A stretch of 64,000 bases of DNA from Methanotrichaceae archaeon. GTDB taxonomy: Archaea > Halobacteriota > Methanosarcinia > Methanotrichales > Methanotrichaceae. The translations under genes were made by a program, and so were the position numbers. The stretch lies in the NCBI GenBank assembly GCA_013178225.1, contig JABLXE010000007.1:92830-156829 (forward strand). Direction: 5' to 3'. Below the pieces are notes generated by a model that worked only from the letters and a program-made list of their open reading frames with translations, was not told the origin of the DNA and ran no database searches. The first letter of the stretch is position 1, and each line of letters begins with the position of its first letter. Shown here piece by piece: positions 25,696-35,646 of the stretch.

Positions 25696-26127
25696 CTAAA
25701 CTCTGCGCCCGCGGTAGCGCTCCAGGGTCCTGGCGACGATCCTCCTCGAGCTGCAAAGCTCACAGGGCTCGTTCTCCTCGATCCGCACGACCTTCGTCGA
25801 CAGCCCGCGCCGGGCCAGCTCGGCCCGGAGCCTCTGGGAGTCGAAATGCTGGTCGAATCCCAGGGTGATTATGTCCGGACAAAGCTCTTCTATGGGCTGA
25901 AAGAGGTCCTTTTCGTCTCCCAGAATTGCCCGGTCAACGGCCTTCAAAGCGGCCACAACTTTGAGCCTCTGTTCTTCGGGCACTATCGGCTTGGGCTTAT
26001 GTTTGACGTTTAAGTCCCTGGCCACGATTACCACCAGTTCGGTTCCCAGAGCCTTGGACCTCTCCAGATAGAGGACGTGCCCGGGGTGAAGGAGATCGAA
26101 GGTGCCTGTTGCCACTACGCGCGTCAT
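25696..26127 (-). CDS. ribL: Archaeal FAD synthase (RibL)
   Basis: A 143-residue cytidylyltransferase-like protein with GTFDLLHPGHVLYLERSKAL and the later GFDQHFD block. Archaeal RibL transfers AMP from ATP to FMN to form FAD. The C-terminal CELCSSRR segment is typical of RibL, where the cysteines make the enzyme redox-sensitive. It lies just upstream of coaD and 29 bp downstream of the JAMM gene, so the cofactor genes probably share a transcript. Confidence 0.92.
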   Translation of the reverse strand: MTRVVATGTFDLLHPGHVLYLERSKALGTELVVIVARDLNVKHKPKPIVPEEQRLKVVAALKAVDRAILGDEKDLFQPIEELCPDIITLGFDQHFDSQRLRAELARRGLSTKVVRIEENEPCELCSSRRIVARTLERYRGRRV

Positions 26128-26156
26128 CTTGCAAGCCTTAGCAGTCTCTTTCGTCT

Positions 26157-26570
26157 TTATAAATCTTCGTCGAAATCGTCGTCTTTGAACTCGATATCCA
26201 GAATGGGAAGCTCGCGCATATTTCCGAGAATATCGTAGCAGGCCCAGCTCTCTTCGTTAAAGGGCGGTCCTACGATGATATTGTAGTCCCCGGCGCGGGA
26301 GAAGAAGATGAGGTCCTGGTCTGATGGCCGGATATTGGCGGACGGATGGCTGTGAACCGAGCCCACAACCTGCATATTGGGAAGCATGTACAGTCTGACC
26401 AGAGCGCTCATGCGTGAGGACTCGGTGCCGGGAAGGATCAGAACCTCGGTTATCACGTCGCCATCGGTCTGCAGAAGTCCTGCGAACTCGTTGGGAATGG
26501 ATGATCTGGAGGCCTCAAGTATGAACTTCAGGGTATCTCTGGCAATACCGCGGGCTTTTCTTCGTCTCAT
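26157..26570 (-). CDS. JAMM/MPN-domain metalloprotease
   Basis: A 137-residue Mov34/MPN domain with the zinc-binding JAMM motif SVHSHPSANIRPSDQD and an upstream glutamate in NEFAGLL. Archaeal JAMM proteases remove ubiquitin-like SAMP proteins from targets or trim them for sulfur transfer, as shown for HvJAMM1 of Haloferax. The C-terminal end is acidic (EFKDDDFDEDL). The ATG at 26570 follows GGGAGA. It starts four bases after birA's stop, so it is in the pycA-birA transcript. Confidence 0.9.
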   Translation of the reverse strand: MRRRKARGIARDTLKFILEASRSSIPNEFAGLLQTDGDVITEVLILPGTESSRMSALVRLYMLPNMQVVGSVHSHPSANIRPSDQDLIFFSRAGDYNIIVGPPFNEESWACYDILGNMRELPILDIEFKDDDFDEDL

Positions 26571-26574
26571 AATT

Positions 26575-27525
26575 CTAAATCTCCCTTAAGTGAATGCAGT
26601 CTCCCGCCAGCACGCGAACGCTAGTTCCCTTGGACGCAACTATGAGAGCGCCGTCTGAAGACAGCTCCACTGCCTGCCCCACCACATCTCCACCGCCCGA
26701 AGTCACGCGGACCATCTTTCCTAAGGTGGCAGATCGGTCGCACCATTCGCGGTACAGATCTTTGAAGTCTATACCTCCGAATATGATATCGATCTCCTGA
26801 AGAATTTTTTGGATCAGCTCAACCCGGGACACATCGCGGCCAAGCTCCTGCGAGAGTGATGTTGACTTCCATTCGAGCGGAAAACCGGAGACATCAACGT
26901 TGGCGTTTATGCCGATTCCGACAACTGCGCAGTCTATCCGGTCGACTTCGGCGCTGATCTCCATCAGGATGCCGCACAGCTTTCGTTCCCCGATCAGGAT
27001 GTCGTTCGGCCATTTGATGCGGGGGTCCAGTCCATAAAGCTTCGAGACGGCTCGAGCGACCGCGACAGAAGCGGCCATATTTATGCGGTGGGCATCGGGC
27101 AGTGGAAGGTCCGGCCGGAAAAGGATGCTCATCCACACCCCGCCAGTTGGAGATTGCCAGGACCGGGAGAGCCTCCCCCGGCCTTCGGTTTGGCGCTCTG
27201 ATATGAACACCGCTCCGTTGGGGCAGTCGCGGGCCAGGGACCGGGCCACCCGGTTGGTGGAATCAACCTCTCTGAAGCACTGCACCCGGCAGCCTACAGC
27301 TCTGGTCTCCAGCCCGGAGCGTATCAGGGCCGCGTCAAGCAGATCGGGCCGGCAAGCGAGACGATAGCCTTTGCGGGTGGAGGATTCGATCTCATATCCT
27401 CTGGCCCTGAGAATCTTTATCTGCTTGCAGACCGCTGCCCTGGAGACGCCCTGCGATTCGGCTATCTCCTGTCCTGAAACCCATTCTCCTGAAAAAAGGC
27501 GGGATAGTACCCACTCGCTCTCCAA
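26575..27525 (-). CDS. birA: Biotin-protein ligase with DNA-binding domain (BirA)
   Basis: A 316-residue bifunctional BirA. The N-terminal winged helix (SGQEIAESQGVSRAAVCKQI) is followed by the ligase core with GRGRLSRSWQSPTGG (the biotinyl-AMP loop), KWPNDILI and GIGINAN. It attaches biotin to the carrier subunit of pyruvate carboxylase and may repress biotin genes. The TTG start at 27525 comes two bases after pycA's stop with GGAGAAGAG upstream. The pycA-birA pairing is also known from other methanogens. The biotin carrier subunit PycB is not in the window. Confidence 0.94.
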   Translation of the reverse strand: MESEWVLSRLFSGEWVSGQEIAESQGVSRAAVCKQIKILRARGYEIESSTRKGYRLACRPDLLDAALIRSGLETRAVGCRVQCFREVDSTNRVARSLARDCPNGAVFISERQTEGRGRLSRSWQSPTGGVWMSILFRPDLPLPDAHRINMAASVAVARAVSKLYGLDPRIKWPNDILIGERKLCGILMEISAEVDRIDCAVVGIGINANVDVSGFPLEWKSTSLSQELGRDVSRVELIQKILQEIDIIFGGIDFKDLYREWCDRSATLGKMVRVTSGGGDVVGQAVELSSDGALIVASKGTSVRVLAGDCIHLREI

Positions 27526-27527
27526 AG

Positions 27528-29012
27528 TCAGCTCTTCTCCTGGTCTTCCTCAGCGGTCATGTAGGCACCGATGGCGGCGGTGATGGCCGCGATCTTGCGG
27601 GTGTCGGCTCCCAGAGCTGAGGCCAGCGACATTCCCTTTTCGTAGTCTTCAACCGCCACGGCCTTCACTGCCTCGCCTATGTTCTCTTCCTTGATGAAGT
27701 GGGTGTTGATGTCGCCGCTTCTGAACCTCTTGTTCCTGAGAACGGCCTTGTGGAAGATCAGGTTGGTCTTGACTCCCACGATGATGTACTCGTACAAGGC
27801 CCGCTCCATCCTGGCGATGGCTTCCATGCGATCCCGGCCGTGGGCGACCAGCTTGGAGATTAAGGAGTCGTAATAGGGTGGTATTACATATCCGGTGTAA
27901 ACGCCCGAGTCAACCCTTATTCCAGGCCCGCCGGGACTGCGATACCTCTTGATCTTGCCCGGGGCTGGGGAAAAATCGTTCAGCGGGTCCTCGGCGTTGA
28001 TCCTGCATTCGATGGCCCAGCCTTTGATCTCAATATCGTTCTGAGAATAGGCCAGATCCTCGCCTGCTGCAATCAGGATCTGTTCTTTGGCCAGGTCTAC
28101 GCCGGTGACCATCTCGGTGATGGGATGCTCAACCTGCAGGCGGGTGTTCATCTCCAGGAAGTAGAAATCGCCTCTTGAGTACATGAACTCCACCGTTCCG
28201 GCGCTGACGTAGCCGATGGCCTTGGCGGCCTTGACGGCTATCGAGCCCATCTGCTCTCGCAGGCTCTCGTCCATCACCGGAGAGGGAGACTCCTCGATCA
28301 GCTTCTGGTGGCGGCGCTGAATCGAGCATTCCCGGTCTGAAACGTAGATGGTCTTTCCCCGCCGGTCGGCGAGAATCTGGAACTCGATGTGCCTTGGTTC
28401 AGTCAGATATTTCTCGATGTAGATGGTGTCGTCGCCGAAGGCCGAGCGGGCAACGGATTGCGAGGAGGAGAGGGCAGGCATTAGCTCCCGGTCGTTCATC
28501 ACGATCTTCATGCCAATTCCGCCGCCTCCAGCCGCAGGCTTGAGGATTATCGGATAGCCTATACTGTCTGCAATCTCTGCCGCCTCCTGGGGGTCAGAGA
28601 TGCCCTCCTCAATTCCGGGAACAATCGGCACCCCCGCGTCCTTCATGGTCTGGCGGGCGGTGATCTTGGAGCCCATGGAATCGATCGAGCTGCTGGGAGG
28701 TCCTATGAAGACGATACCATTGTCCTCGCAGGCAGAGGCGAAGGTGGTGTTCTCGGAAAGGAAGCCATAGCCGGGATGAATGGCTTCGGACCCGGTCTCC
28801 TGAGCAGCCTTGATGATGTTGTCAATGCTCAAATAGCTCTGCGACGAAGGGGACGGGCCGATATAAACGGCCTCATCCGCATATTTGGCGAAGAGGGCAT
28901 TCTTATCGGCTTCGGAGTAGACGGCAACCGTTGAGATGCCCAGCTCCCGGCAGGCTCTCATCACACGTATGGCGATCTCTCCGCGATTGGCAACCAGGAT
29001 CTTGTTGAACAT
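27528..29012 (-). CDS. pycA: Pyruvate carboxylase subunit A (biotin carboxylase)
   Basis: A 494-residue ATP-grasp biotin carboxylase with [20 protein letters not shown] at the N-terminus, the glycine loop [14 protein letters not shown], and [17 protein letters not shown] near the active site. It carboxylates biotin with bicarbonate and ATP; PycB then passes the carboxyl group to pyruvate to give oxaloacetate. Being next to birA, and in a methanogen, pycA is more likely than accC of a fatty-acid pathway. An in-frame GTG at 29021 is an alternative start. This oxaloacetate supply could feed the same pool as ATP-citrate lyase. Confidence 0.92.
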   Translation of the reverse strand: MFNKILVANRGEIAIRVMRACRELGISTVAVYSEADKNALFAKYADEAVYIGPSPSSQSYLSIDNIIKAAQETGSEAIHPGYGFLSENTTFASACEDNGIVFIGPPSSSIDSMGSKITARQTMKDAGVPIVPGIEEGISDPQEAAEIADSIGYPIILKPAAGGGGIGMKIVMNDRELMPALSSSQSVARSAFGDDTIYIEKYLTEPRHIEFQILADRRGKTIYVSDRECSIQRRHQKLIEESPSPVMDESLREQMGSIAVKAAKAIGYVSAGTVEFMYSRGDFYFLEMNTRLQVEHPITEMVTGVDLAKEQILIAAGEDLAYSQNDIEIKGWAIECRINAEDPLNDFSPAPGKIKRYRSPGGPGIRVDSGVYTGYVIPPYYDSLISKLVAHGRDRMEAIARMERALYEYIIVGVKTNLIFHKAVLRNKRFRSGDINTHFIKEENIGEAVKAVAVEDYEKGMSLASALGADTRKIAAITAAIGAYMTAEEDQEKS

Positions 29013-29114
29013 CCCCAGCACTAAAGCTCTGCCAGGGTAAAACCTTTTTGGAGAGGGCGATAGTAGTAGGCAAAGAATTAAATCCCTGTTTCGTTATGTT
29101 TATATACTGATATA

Positions 29115-29357
29115 ATGTTCGGGCTGAATGTGGCGCTGGCCATGGGGGTGCTGGTGATCGTCACCGGGGTGGCTCTGGTCGGAGTTCAGGTTATGGAGGG
29201 AGGCGGCCAGGAGATGGAGGAGCACAGCTTTAAGCTGATCGGAGCGGAGGCGGGCTCCACCAAATTCCAGATCGAGACCTCGTTTCCGGGGGTGGCGGTG
29301 ATCGCACTGGGAATTCTCCTGATGATTGCCGGAGCGGCCATGTCGCGAGGGTCCTGA
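29115..29357 (+). CDS. Small two-helix membrane protein, unknown
   Basis: An 80-residue protein with two hydrophobic segments, residues ~5-26 (NVALAMGVLVIVTGVALVGV) and ~58-76 (GVAVIALGILLMIAGAAM). They flank a soluble acidic loop that contains EEHSFKLIGAEAG. I do not recognise the family. A TATA-like GTTTATATAC sits about 15-20 bp before the ATG, which is close for a promoter but suggests a leaderless start. It diverges from pycA. Confidence 0.65.
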   Translation: MFGLNVALAMGVLVIVTGVALVGVQVMEGGGQEMEEHSFKLIGAEAGSTKFQIETSFPGVAVIALGILLMIAGAAMSRGS

Positions 29358-29397
29358 TGGCTAAAGCTATAATCCATCAGTCGCAATAACTGCGGCC

Positions 29398-29826
29398 ATG
29401 AAGCCCAGGGTGCTCTCAGACGAAGAATGTCTTGGCCTGCTGGAAAAAACCAGATACGGCAGGCTCGGACTATCGCTGAACGGCCAGCCGTACGTAGTCC
29501 CCATGTCTTATGTCTTCTCCGGCGGCAAGATATTCCTTCACTCCCGCGGAGGGGGCAGGAAGGTGGAGTACGTGTCTCAAAATCCCCGGGTCTGCTTTCA
29601 GATAGACCTTCTGGATAAGAACCGCTGGGCTAGCGTAATCGCTCTTGGACGTGCCCGCCTCTCTGGAGACCTGGAGGCCAAGGAAAGGATGTTCGATGTC
29701 TTCACCGCCAAAGGACTGGGGGGACACGGAGGAAAGCAGTTTCAAAGGGAGGCGCTGGAGAAGATGCAGATGACCATCTGGGAGATAGAGGTCGAGGAGA
29801 TTTCCGGCAGAGAGGGCATGTGGTAG
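29398..29826 (+). CDS. Flavin-binding (pyridoxamine oxidase-like) protein
   Basis: A 142-residue split-barrel protein of the pyridoxamine 5'-phosphate oxidase superfamily, close to the NimA-like group. It opens with LSDEECLGLLEKTRYGRLGL and continues with QPYVVPMSYVFSGGKIFLHS, both typical of the FMN-binding barrel. Likely an FMN-dependent reductase of small molecules; substrate unknown. Its TAG is followed immediately by the rfcL ATG, so the two genes share a transcript. Confidence 0.87.
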   Translation: MKPRVLSDEECLGLLEKTRYGRLGLSLNGQPYVVPMSYVFSGGKIFLHSRGGGRKVEYVSQNPRVCFQIDLLDKNRWASVIALGRARLSGDLEAKERMFDVFTAKGLGGHGGKQFQREALEKMQMTIWEIEVEEISGREGMW

Positions 29827-31338
29827 ATGGCGGTCAGGTGGACGGAGAAGTACCGGCCGGCCTCCCTGCGGGAGGTCCTGGGCAACAACAAAGCGGTAAC
29901 TGATCTGCGAGAGTGGGCGGAGGCCTGGGAGAGGGGGAAGCCCATTTCCAGGGCAGCGATACTCTACGGTCCGGCAGGAATCGGCAAGACCTCGGCCGCT
30001 TTGGCGCTCGCCTCCGAGATGCAGTGGGACTGGATCGAGATGAACGCGAGCGACATTCGAACGGCAAGCATGATCGAGCGGATCGCCGGGCCGGCCTCCA
30101 AAAGCCGCACCTTCTCCGGCCAGAGGAGGCTGGTGGTCCTGGACGAGGCCGACAACCTGCACGGGACCGCCGATCGCGGCGGCGCGGCAGCTATGCTCAA
30201 GCTGGTCCGAGGGGCGAGCCAGCCGGTTCTCCTGATCGCCAACGAGTATTATGAGATCGACAAGGCCCTGCGGGATGCGGCCAAGGGCATCCAGTTCCGG
30301 TCGGTGCGATCTCCCACCATCGCCTCAGCTCTGAGGGAGATCTGCCGCGCCGAGGGAGTTGCCTGCGACCCTGAAGCGCTGCAGCTCATTGCCGAGAGGG
30401 CCGGGGGCGATCTGCGAAGCGCCATAAACGATCTGCAGGCAGCAGCGGAGGGGCTGACAGAGCTCAACCTGAGCGACGTGGTCACGGCCGAGCGCGATGT
30501 GCGCTCATCCATATTCCGGGTTCTGGACACGATCTTCAAGGGCAAAGGGGCCAAAGAGGCGCTGGTGGCTTCCTACTCTCTGGACGAGAGCCCTGAGGAC
30601 CTGATTCAGTGGGTGGACGAAAACCTGCCCCTGGCCTACAGGGGCCAGGACCTGTTCTGGGGCTTCGAGCGTCTGGCCAGGGCGGATGTATTCCTGGGAA
30701 GAGTCAGGAGACGCCAGACCTACGGGCTGTGGAGATACGCGGGCTTTCTCATGACCGCAGGGGTGCAGGCTTCCCGGTCTTCTGATCGTCACGGCTACAT
30801 CGCCTTCCGGCCTCCCAGCCGGTGGAGGAGGCTGGGCCAGACCCGAAAGGCCAGGAACGTTCGCGACTCGGCCGCCAAGAAGATTGGGAGGCACTGCCAT
30901 GTATCGGCCCGTTTCTCCCGGGCCGAGCTGATGGGCTTCGTGGGCCTGTTGCTCAAGAACAAGAAGCTAGCGCCAATGGTTGCGGCAGAGCTTGATCTGA
31001 ACGCCGATGAGATCGCTCTTCTAATGGAGAGCAATCCTGCCACCAAAAAGGTGCAGACCATCTTCGAGGAGGCACAGAAGATCCGGGATAAAGAACGGGT
31101 GGAGGATATCGAGCTGGCCTGGCATGGCGCGGCTCCGGCGGACAGTAAAGTTCAGGCAGAAGGGCAGGAGGCATCTGAACCGGAAAAAGAGTTACCTCCC
31201 AGGAGAAGAGGCAGACCCCCCAAGGCCGGGGGAGCCAAAGCCGAACAGAATCCCGGTCCTGATGTCAGGACTCCGGAAAAGTCTGAAGTCAGCAAGTCTG
31301 AAACCAGCAAGAAACAGCGATCTCTATTCGACTTTTAG
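29827..31338 (+). CDS. rfcL: Replication factor C large subunit
   Basis: A 503-residue AAA+ clamp loader. WTEKYRPASLREVLGN begins the family, Walker A is LYGPAGIGKTSAAL, and Walker B is VVLDEADNL. The charged C-terminal tail contains a PRRRGRPPK segment like an AT-hook and ends in QRSLFDF, a PIP box that binds the PCNA clamp. RfcL acts with RfcS (not in the window) to load PCNA during DNA replication. The start directly abuts the upstream gene's stop. Confidence 0.96.
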   Translation: MAVRWTEKYRPASLREVLGNNKAVTDLREWAEAWERGKPISRAAILYGPAGIGKTSAALALASEMQWDWIEMNASDIRTASMIERIAGPASKSRTFSGQRRLVVLDEADNLHGTADRGGAAAMLKLVRGASQPVLLIANEYYEIDKALRDAAKGIQFRSVRSPTIASALREICRAEGVACDPEALQLIAERAGGDLRSAINDLQAAAEGLTELNLSDVVTAERDVRSSIFRVLDTIFKGKGAKEALVASYSLDESPEDLIQWVDENLPLAYRGQDLFWGFERLARADVFLGRVRRRQTYGLWRYAGFLMTAGVQASRSSDRHGYIAFRPPSRWRRLGQTRKARNVRDSAAKKIGRHCHVSARFSRAELMGFVGLLLKNKKLAPMVAAELDLNADEIALLMESNPATKKVQTIFEEAQKIRDKERVEDIELAWHGAAPADSKVQAEGQEASEPEKELPPRRRGRPPKAGGAKAEQNPGPDVRTPEKSEVSKSETSKKQRSLFDF

Positions 31339-31552
31339 TGGAGGGGCCTCTGTGGGGGTGCCCCGTCGCGCGTTTCCAGATCTAATGTTAGCAACAGGCA
31401 TCAGAATTTGGCGTAAGATGATATCTTATTATCATTTTCCGGTGTTCAGCGGCTTAATCTTCTCGACAACTGTTATCTAAATTGTTATATGTAATTCAAA
31501 TTCTTAACAGGCCACCTTTAGTATTAATATCCTGGAATTTTCCAATGTTATT

Positions 31553-31657
31553 ATGATAAAGATGAAGGAAATATTAAAAATGTTAATTATAACTGCAGCA
31601 TCATTTTGTGTGATGGCACTGGTGCTGGTCGGCTGTTATGTAGCTGCATGCTCCTGA
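31553..31657 (+). CDS. Possible 34-aa hydrophobic peptide
   Basis: A short frame in an otherwise gene-free 666-bp gap. From ATG 31553 it reads MIKMKEILKM and then a hydrophobic stretch ending GCYVAACS before TGA. The arrangement (basic N-terminus, membrane segment, cysteines) could be a membrane peptide, or it could be chance in AT-rich DNA. There is no strong ribosome site. The rest of 31339-32004 shows only short repeats. Confidence 0.3.
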   Translation: MIKMKEILKMLIITAASFCVMALVLVGCYVAACS

Positions 31658-31870
31658 TACGTTGCAGAAACTGGCATAATTTTCAATTTTACAGAAAAAT
31701 GCTCGTTTCGAGCACCGTATCATATATTTCAACTAATACTTAAATTATCCTGCTTTTATTTTGAACATATATTGAATTCCTACAATCAAAAAATCTGAAC
31801 CTGATAGAACTTCTGGTTGGTCAGGAATCTTTTTCTGCCCTGTTCTGCGACCTTTCTGAATCCCAAAGAT

Positions 31871-31901
31871 CAGCTCAAGCGACCACCAGCTCAAGCGACC
31901 A
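31871..31901. repeat. Short tandem duplication
   Basis: CAGCTCAAGCGACCA occurs twice with one base between the copies, about 100 bp before the gene at 32005. The spacing (16 bp) is not a multiple of three and no gene spans it. It may be a regulator site pair or replication slippage. Confidence 0.6.
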
Positions 31902-32004
31902 AAATAATTATCAGGTTCGAACGCGGATGGAAGACCCGCGTGGTTGAGCGTATTCTAAAAGTCACTGGCCCAAAACATAGCGAAAGGCAGCGGAATTCGG
32001 CATC

Positions 32005-32622
32005 ATGACCAATCGCGCTGATGAGCTTGAGGCTGCTGCTGGGGCTATAAGTCCCGAGGCGCTGCAGATGGCAAAGGCGGCCGTAACCACCTCCTGCCAG
32101 GAGTATGTCCGGCTGTGCGGCCAATTCTCCCAAAGCCTTGAGACCGTTGAGCCCTCAAAGCTTCATAAGTTTGCCCGTGCCTTTTGCCTGACGATGCTCG
32201 GCCACCTTCCCGCCCGGCCTGAAACCTGCCCCTTCTGCCTCCAGTACGGTCAGGACCGGGAGTGTCGGGGCTGCGGCTACGCATTGACCCACGGTCGTTG
32301 CGATGCTGACGACTCGGCCTTCAGCCTTTTCATCGAGGCCTTTTACGAGCTGGGAAGAATGATATTTCAGGAGACCGGCATGGATGAATGCGCCTGTGAG
32401 CCTGAGGAGGCCAGAAGGGTTCTATCTTCATCAATTGAAGAGTCTTCCCGGTTGGCCGGCGAGATGCAATTGAGGATTGTTCCGCTTTCCGCACTTCAGC
32501 TGATGGAGCAGAAACAGATTTTCATAGATTGCATGATCGGCTGGCTTCCGCTGGGGATTTTCTCTAAAGATGTACAGGAGCAGTGCCGCCTTCTGAGGGA
32601 CCGGCTGAAAGGATACTGGTAG
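32005..32622 (+). CDS. Hypothetical protein with a cysteine-rich (zinc-binding) centre
   Basis: A 205-residue protein not recognised by me. The centre has CPFCLQYGQDRECRGCGY, which has the spacing of a zinc ribbon (C-x2-C then C-x2-C). More cysteines follow (HGRCDAD, ECACEPEE), so a second metal site is possible. Predicted mostly helical, with no signal peptide or membrane segment. It sits alone between rfcL and the transporter. Confidence 0.65.
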   Translation: MTNRADELEAAAGAISPEALQMAKAAVTTSCQEYVRLCGQFSQSLETVEPSKLHKFARAFCLTMLGHLPARPETCPFCLQYGQDRECRGCGYALTHGRCDADDSAFSLFIEAFYELGRMIFQETGMDECACEPEEARRVLSSSIEESSRLAGEMQLRIVPLSALQLMEQKQIFIDCMIGWLPLGIFSKDVQEQCRLLRDRLKGYW

Positions 32623-33034
32623 ATTAAGAGACTGCCAAAAAGAAAGTGCCCGATCTAAGTGAGATCGAAAAGGTGAATGGCCCCCGCGGTTTCATTCAGG
32701 CCTCATTTTGCCGATATGCTCCGATCTCTTTTGGTTTTTGGTTCAAGCGGCCGGTAATTTTCTGTCTTCTGGAAATGCAAAAAAACTCCCGGGCTTCCGG
32801 GCAAAAATCCGCTTGGCTAAATTGACTCAATCGAAAAGAGAATCATTTTGATCCATTTTGATCCATTTTTGCTCCATTGAATTGAATTCAATTTTGAATG
32901 ATTATTTTCGATAAAAATTGAGGGCAACCGGGAGGGTCGAGCAGTATATGAGACACCAAATTGAGGCTCAGGGAACCAAAAAATTAAGACAAGGGAAAGA
33001 GTTAATTCAGAGGTCCAATTACTTGCGGGATTCA
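32623..33034. other. 412-bp stretch before the transporter, no gene
   Basis: No convincing frame. It holds a short direct repeat (CATTTTGATC twice at about 32843-32862) and AT-rich runs near 32860-32925 that could be the transporter promoter. The frame of the transporter extends back to 32918, but that part lacks membrane-protein character. Confidence 0.45.
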
Positions 33035-34414
33035 ATGGGGATCTGCTCTGAATCCGCGGCCAAGAATTATGTGCTCATAGTGGCGACCCTTACTTCCTTC
33101 TTGCCGCCCTTCATGGCCTCGTCCATCAACATCGCCCTTCCGGCCATAGGGGCGGAGTTTTCGATGGACGCCGTCTTGCTGGGCTGGATTGCCACCAGCT
33201 ATCTGCTTTCGGCTGCGGTCTTCATGGTACCGTTCGGAAAGTTCTCGGACATCTACGGCATGAAGAAGATCTTCATCCTGGGACTTATCATCTTCACTGT
33301 ATCCTCATTGCTGGCCATGCTCGCTCCCAACTCGTCTACGCTGATTGCCACCAGAGTTCTGCAGGGAATCGGGAGCGCCATGATCTTCGGCACCGGAACA
33401 GCCATCCTGGTAAACGTCTTTCCCCTAAGAGACCGCGGCAAAGTTCTGGGGATCAATGCTGCCTCGGTTTACCTGGGGCTGTCTTTAGGCCCCTTCATCG
33501 GCGGCTTTCTCACCGAATTCTTCGGCTGGAGAAGTCTGTTCCTGGTAAATGTGGTCTTGGGACTGGTGCCTTTGGCCCTGGCTCTGTGGAAGATGCAAGG
33601 CGAGTGGGCTGAGGCCCGCGGAGAGAGGTTCGACCTGACAGGCTCGGTCATCTACAGTATGATGCTGGTACTTACCATGTACGGATTCTCGCTTCTTCCC
33701 TCTCCCTCAGGCCTGGCGCTGATCCTGGCCGGGACGGCAGCGCTGTTTCTGCTGGTAAAATGGGAATCCAGGGTCGAATATCCGGTGCTGGATGTGGGCC
33801 TGTTCCGAAAAAATCGGGTCTATGCTTTCTCCAACCTGGCGGCCCTGATAAATTACAGCGCCACCTATGCCGTCACCTTTCTGCTCAGCCTCTATCTGCA
33901 GTACAACAAGGGGCTATCGCCGGATCAGGCCGGGTCGATATTGATGGCTCAGCCGCTGGTGATGACGGTTCTATCTCCCTATGCCGGGCGGCTCTCGGAC
34001 CGGATCGAGCCCCGGCTGGTGGCCAGCGCAGGCATGGCCATCACCTTCGTGGCCGTCTTGACGCTGGCATTTCTCCAGCAGACGACAAGCATCCTTTACG
34101 TGATCGCCAGCCTCTCGATACTGGGGTTCGGCCTCTCTTTATTCACGTCCCCCAACACCAACGCCATAATGTCCTCCATCGACCGCACGCATTACGGCGT
34201 GGGCTCGGCCACCCTTGGAACCATGCGACTGGTGGGGCAGGTGACATCTATGGCCGTGGCCATGCTGGTCTTCTCGGCCTTCCTCGGAAATGAGGTCATC
34301 ACCCCTGAGAGCTACCCGCAGCTTCTCTCCTCCATCCAGGCAGCCTTCATGATCTTTGCCGCTTTCTGCCTGCTGGGAATATTTGCCTCCCTGGCCAGGG
34401 GAACTCTGCGGTGA
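33035..34414 (+). CDS. MFS drug/solute transporter (DHA2-like)
   Basis: A 459-residue major facilitator superfamily protein. About 14 hydrophobic segments fit the DHA2 (EmrB-like) group. Motif C is near VYLGLSLGPFIGGFLTEFFG, with a preceding ARVLQGIGSAMIFGTGTAIL. These are proton-driven exporters of small toxic compounds; the substrate is unknown. The frame is open from 32918, but the start MGICSESAAKNYV at 33035 puts the first membrane helix at the expected place. No regulator is adjacent. Confidence 0.85.
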   Translation: MGICSESAAKNYVLIVATLTSFLPPFMASSINIALPAIGAEFSMDAVLLGWIATSYLLSAAVFMVPFGKFSDIYGMKKIFILGLIIFTVSSLLAMLAPNSSTLIATRVLQGIGSAMIFGTGTAILVNVFPLRDRGKVLGINAASVYLGLSLGPFIGGFLTEFFGWRSLFLVNVVLGLVPLALALWKMQGEWAEARGERFDLTGSVIYSMMLVLTMYGFSLLPSPSGLALILAGTAALFLLVKWESRVEYPVLDVGLFRKNRVYAFSNLAALINYSATYAVTFLLSLYLQYNKGLSPDQAGSILMAQPLVMTVLSPYAGRLSDRIEPRLVASAGMAITFVAVLTLAFLQQTTSILYVIASLSILGFGLSLFTSPNTNAIMSSIDRTHYGVGSATLGTMRLVGQVTSMAVAMLVFSAFLGNEVITPESYPQLLSSIQAAFMIFAAFCLLGIFASLARGTLR

Positions 34415-34533
34415 AGCCTAGGAAAACCCGGGAAAGCTGGCTGTTGTATCGCTGTGCTAATTTTTAGCTTGAGTTGATGCGGTTTGAGATAAAAATGTCT
34501 GAGTTGGAACGTTTGAGGGAGGCAGATCAGCTC

Positions 34534-35622
34534 TCAGGTGAGGTGTTGCCGAAACAGCTGTTCATAAAGCCTCTTAACGTTCTCCCCGGTCTTTTCCATC
34601 ACCGGAAATCCTCTGTAGTCCATCGCCTCTTCCGCATCATCCGGCAGCCGCAGCTTGTACTGGCTGCGAGACAGGAACCAGCCCTTCTGGGCATAGTAGC
34701 GGGACAGATACTCCTGTTCGGTCTGGCCGGGCGTGGGCGCAAAAAGGCCGTGCTTCTTGTCCAGCTCCGCCATCTCCATCATGGTGGTGTATCCGGACCG
34801 GGCAATGACGAACCGGGCCCGGTTCATGAGTTCGACCTTCTCTTCGGTAGAGACGTAGGAGTGCACGGTGGTATGCTCGTCCAGCTTATGATGCCCTTCC
34901 TTTTGGGGGCTTCCCAGCAGGACCACTTTCTCGCCCGGCAGCTTCTGCACCTGCTTCATGACGATCTGCTCGAACTTGGTCCTCTGCGGCTCAGGGCCGG
35001 AGACAATTATGAGGAAGTCCAGGTCCTCATCCACTTTCATGTTCTCGGTGCTGGTCAGGATGCCGGAGTAGAAGGTTCTGCGGTTTGTGGCATCGATATT
35101 GGAGAGCGAGAGCTTTCCGCTCAGGCTGCTGCCGTTGGGCTCGATGTCGGGGACGATTACCCCCTTAAAACGGCTGTGAAAGGCGGCGTTGACATAAAGG
35201 GTGCCGATCTCGAAGGGGCGCAGGTAGTCGGGCAGGCTGAAACGGAGCTGATGGGTGATGAAATAGGAGGGGATCTTGTCCGAGAACACGCCCATGCGGT
35301 TATCGCTGATTATCAGATCGTATTTATCTTCAGAAAGTATTCTTGTCAGATTCCGCCTCTCATCGGCCATGGCCTTTAAGAGGATGGGGATGCTGGCCAC
35401 GAACTTGGGCAGAAAGAACCTGGTAGAGCTGTAGGGAGCAGGATAATCTTTGAACAGTATGAAGCTGCAATCAGGAAACTCTTTCTTGAGCAAGGCTAGG
35501 GCATTTCCGCTGGTGGCGATGGTTACATCGTGTCCATGCCTGAGCAGCTCCCTGATGATAGGAATATCGCGGGTGGAGTGGCCCAAACCCCAATTAAGAG
35601 GACTTACGAACGCATGTCCCAT
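34534..35622 (-). CDS. MurG-like glycosyltransferase (MJ1255 family)
   Basis: A 362-residue GT-B fold glycosyltransferase. It begins with MGHAFVSPLNWGLGHSTRDI, where NWGLGHSTR is the family's nucleotide-sugar binding start. The C-terminal half has ARFVIARSGYTTMMEMAELD, the MurG-like donor-binding stretch. It resembles the archaeal MJ1255-type proteins, which are thought to make surface glycans, but donor and acceptor are unknown. It lies 24 bp downstream of the PHP gene, and a possible TATA box sits in that gene's end. Confidence 0.82.
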   Translation of the reverse strand: MGHAFVSPLNWGLGHSTRDIPIIRELLRHGHDVTIATSGNALALLKKEFPDCSFILFKDYPAPYSSTRFFLPKFVASIPILLKAMADERRNLTRILSEDKYDLIISDNRMGVFSDKIPSYFITHQLRFSLPDYLRPFEIGTLYVNAAFHSRFKGVIVPDIEPNGSSLSGKLSLSNIDATNRRTFYSGILTSTENMKVDEDLDFLIIVSGPEPQRTKFEQIVMKQVQKLPGEKVVLLGSPQKEGHHKLDEHTTVHSYVSTEEKVELMNRARFVIARSGYTTMMEMAELDKKHGLFAPTPGQTEQEYLSRYYAQKGWFLSRSQYKLRLPDDAEEAMDYRGFPVMEKTGENVKRLYEQLFRQHLT

Positions 35623-35646
35623 GTGAAAAGGAGCAATTTGCTAATC

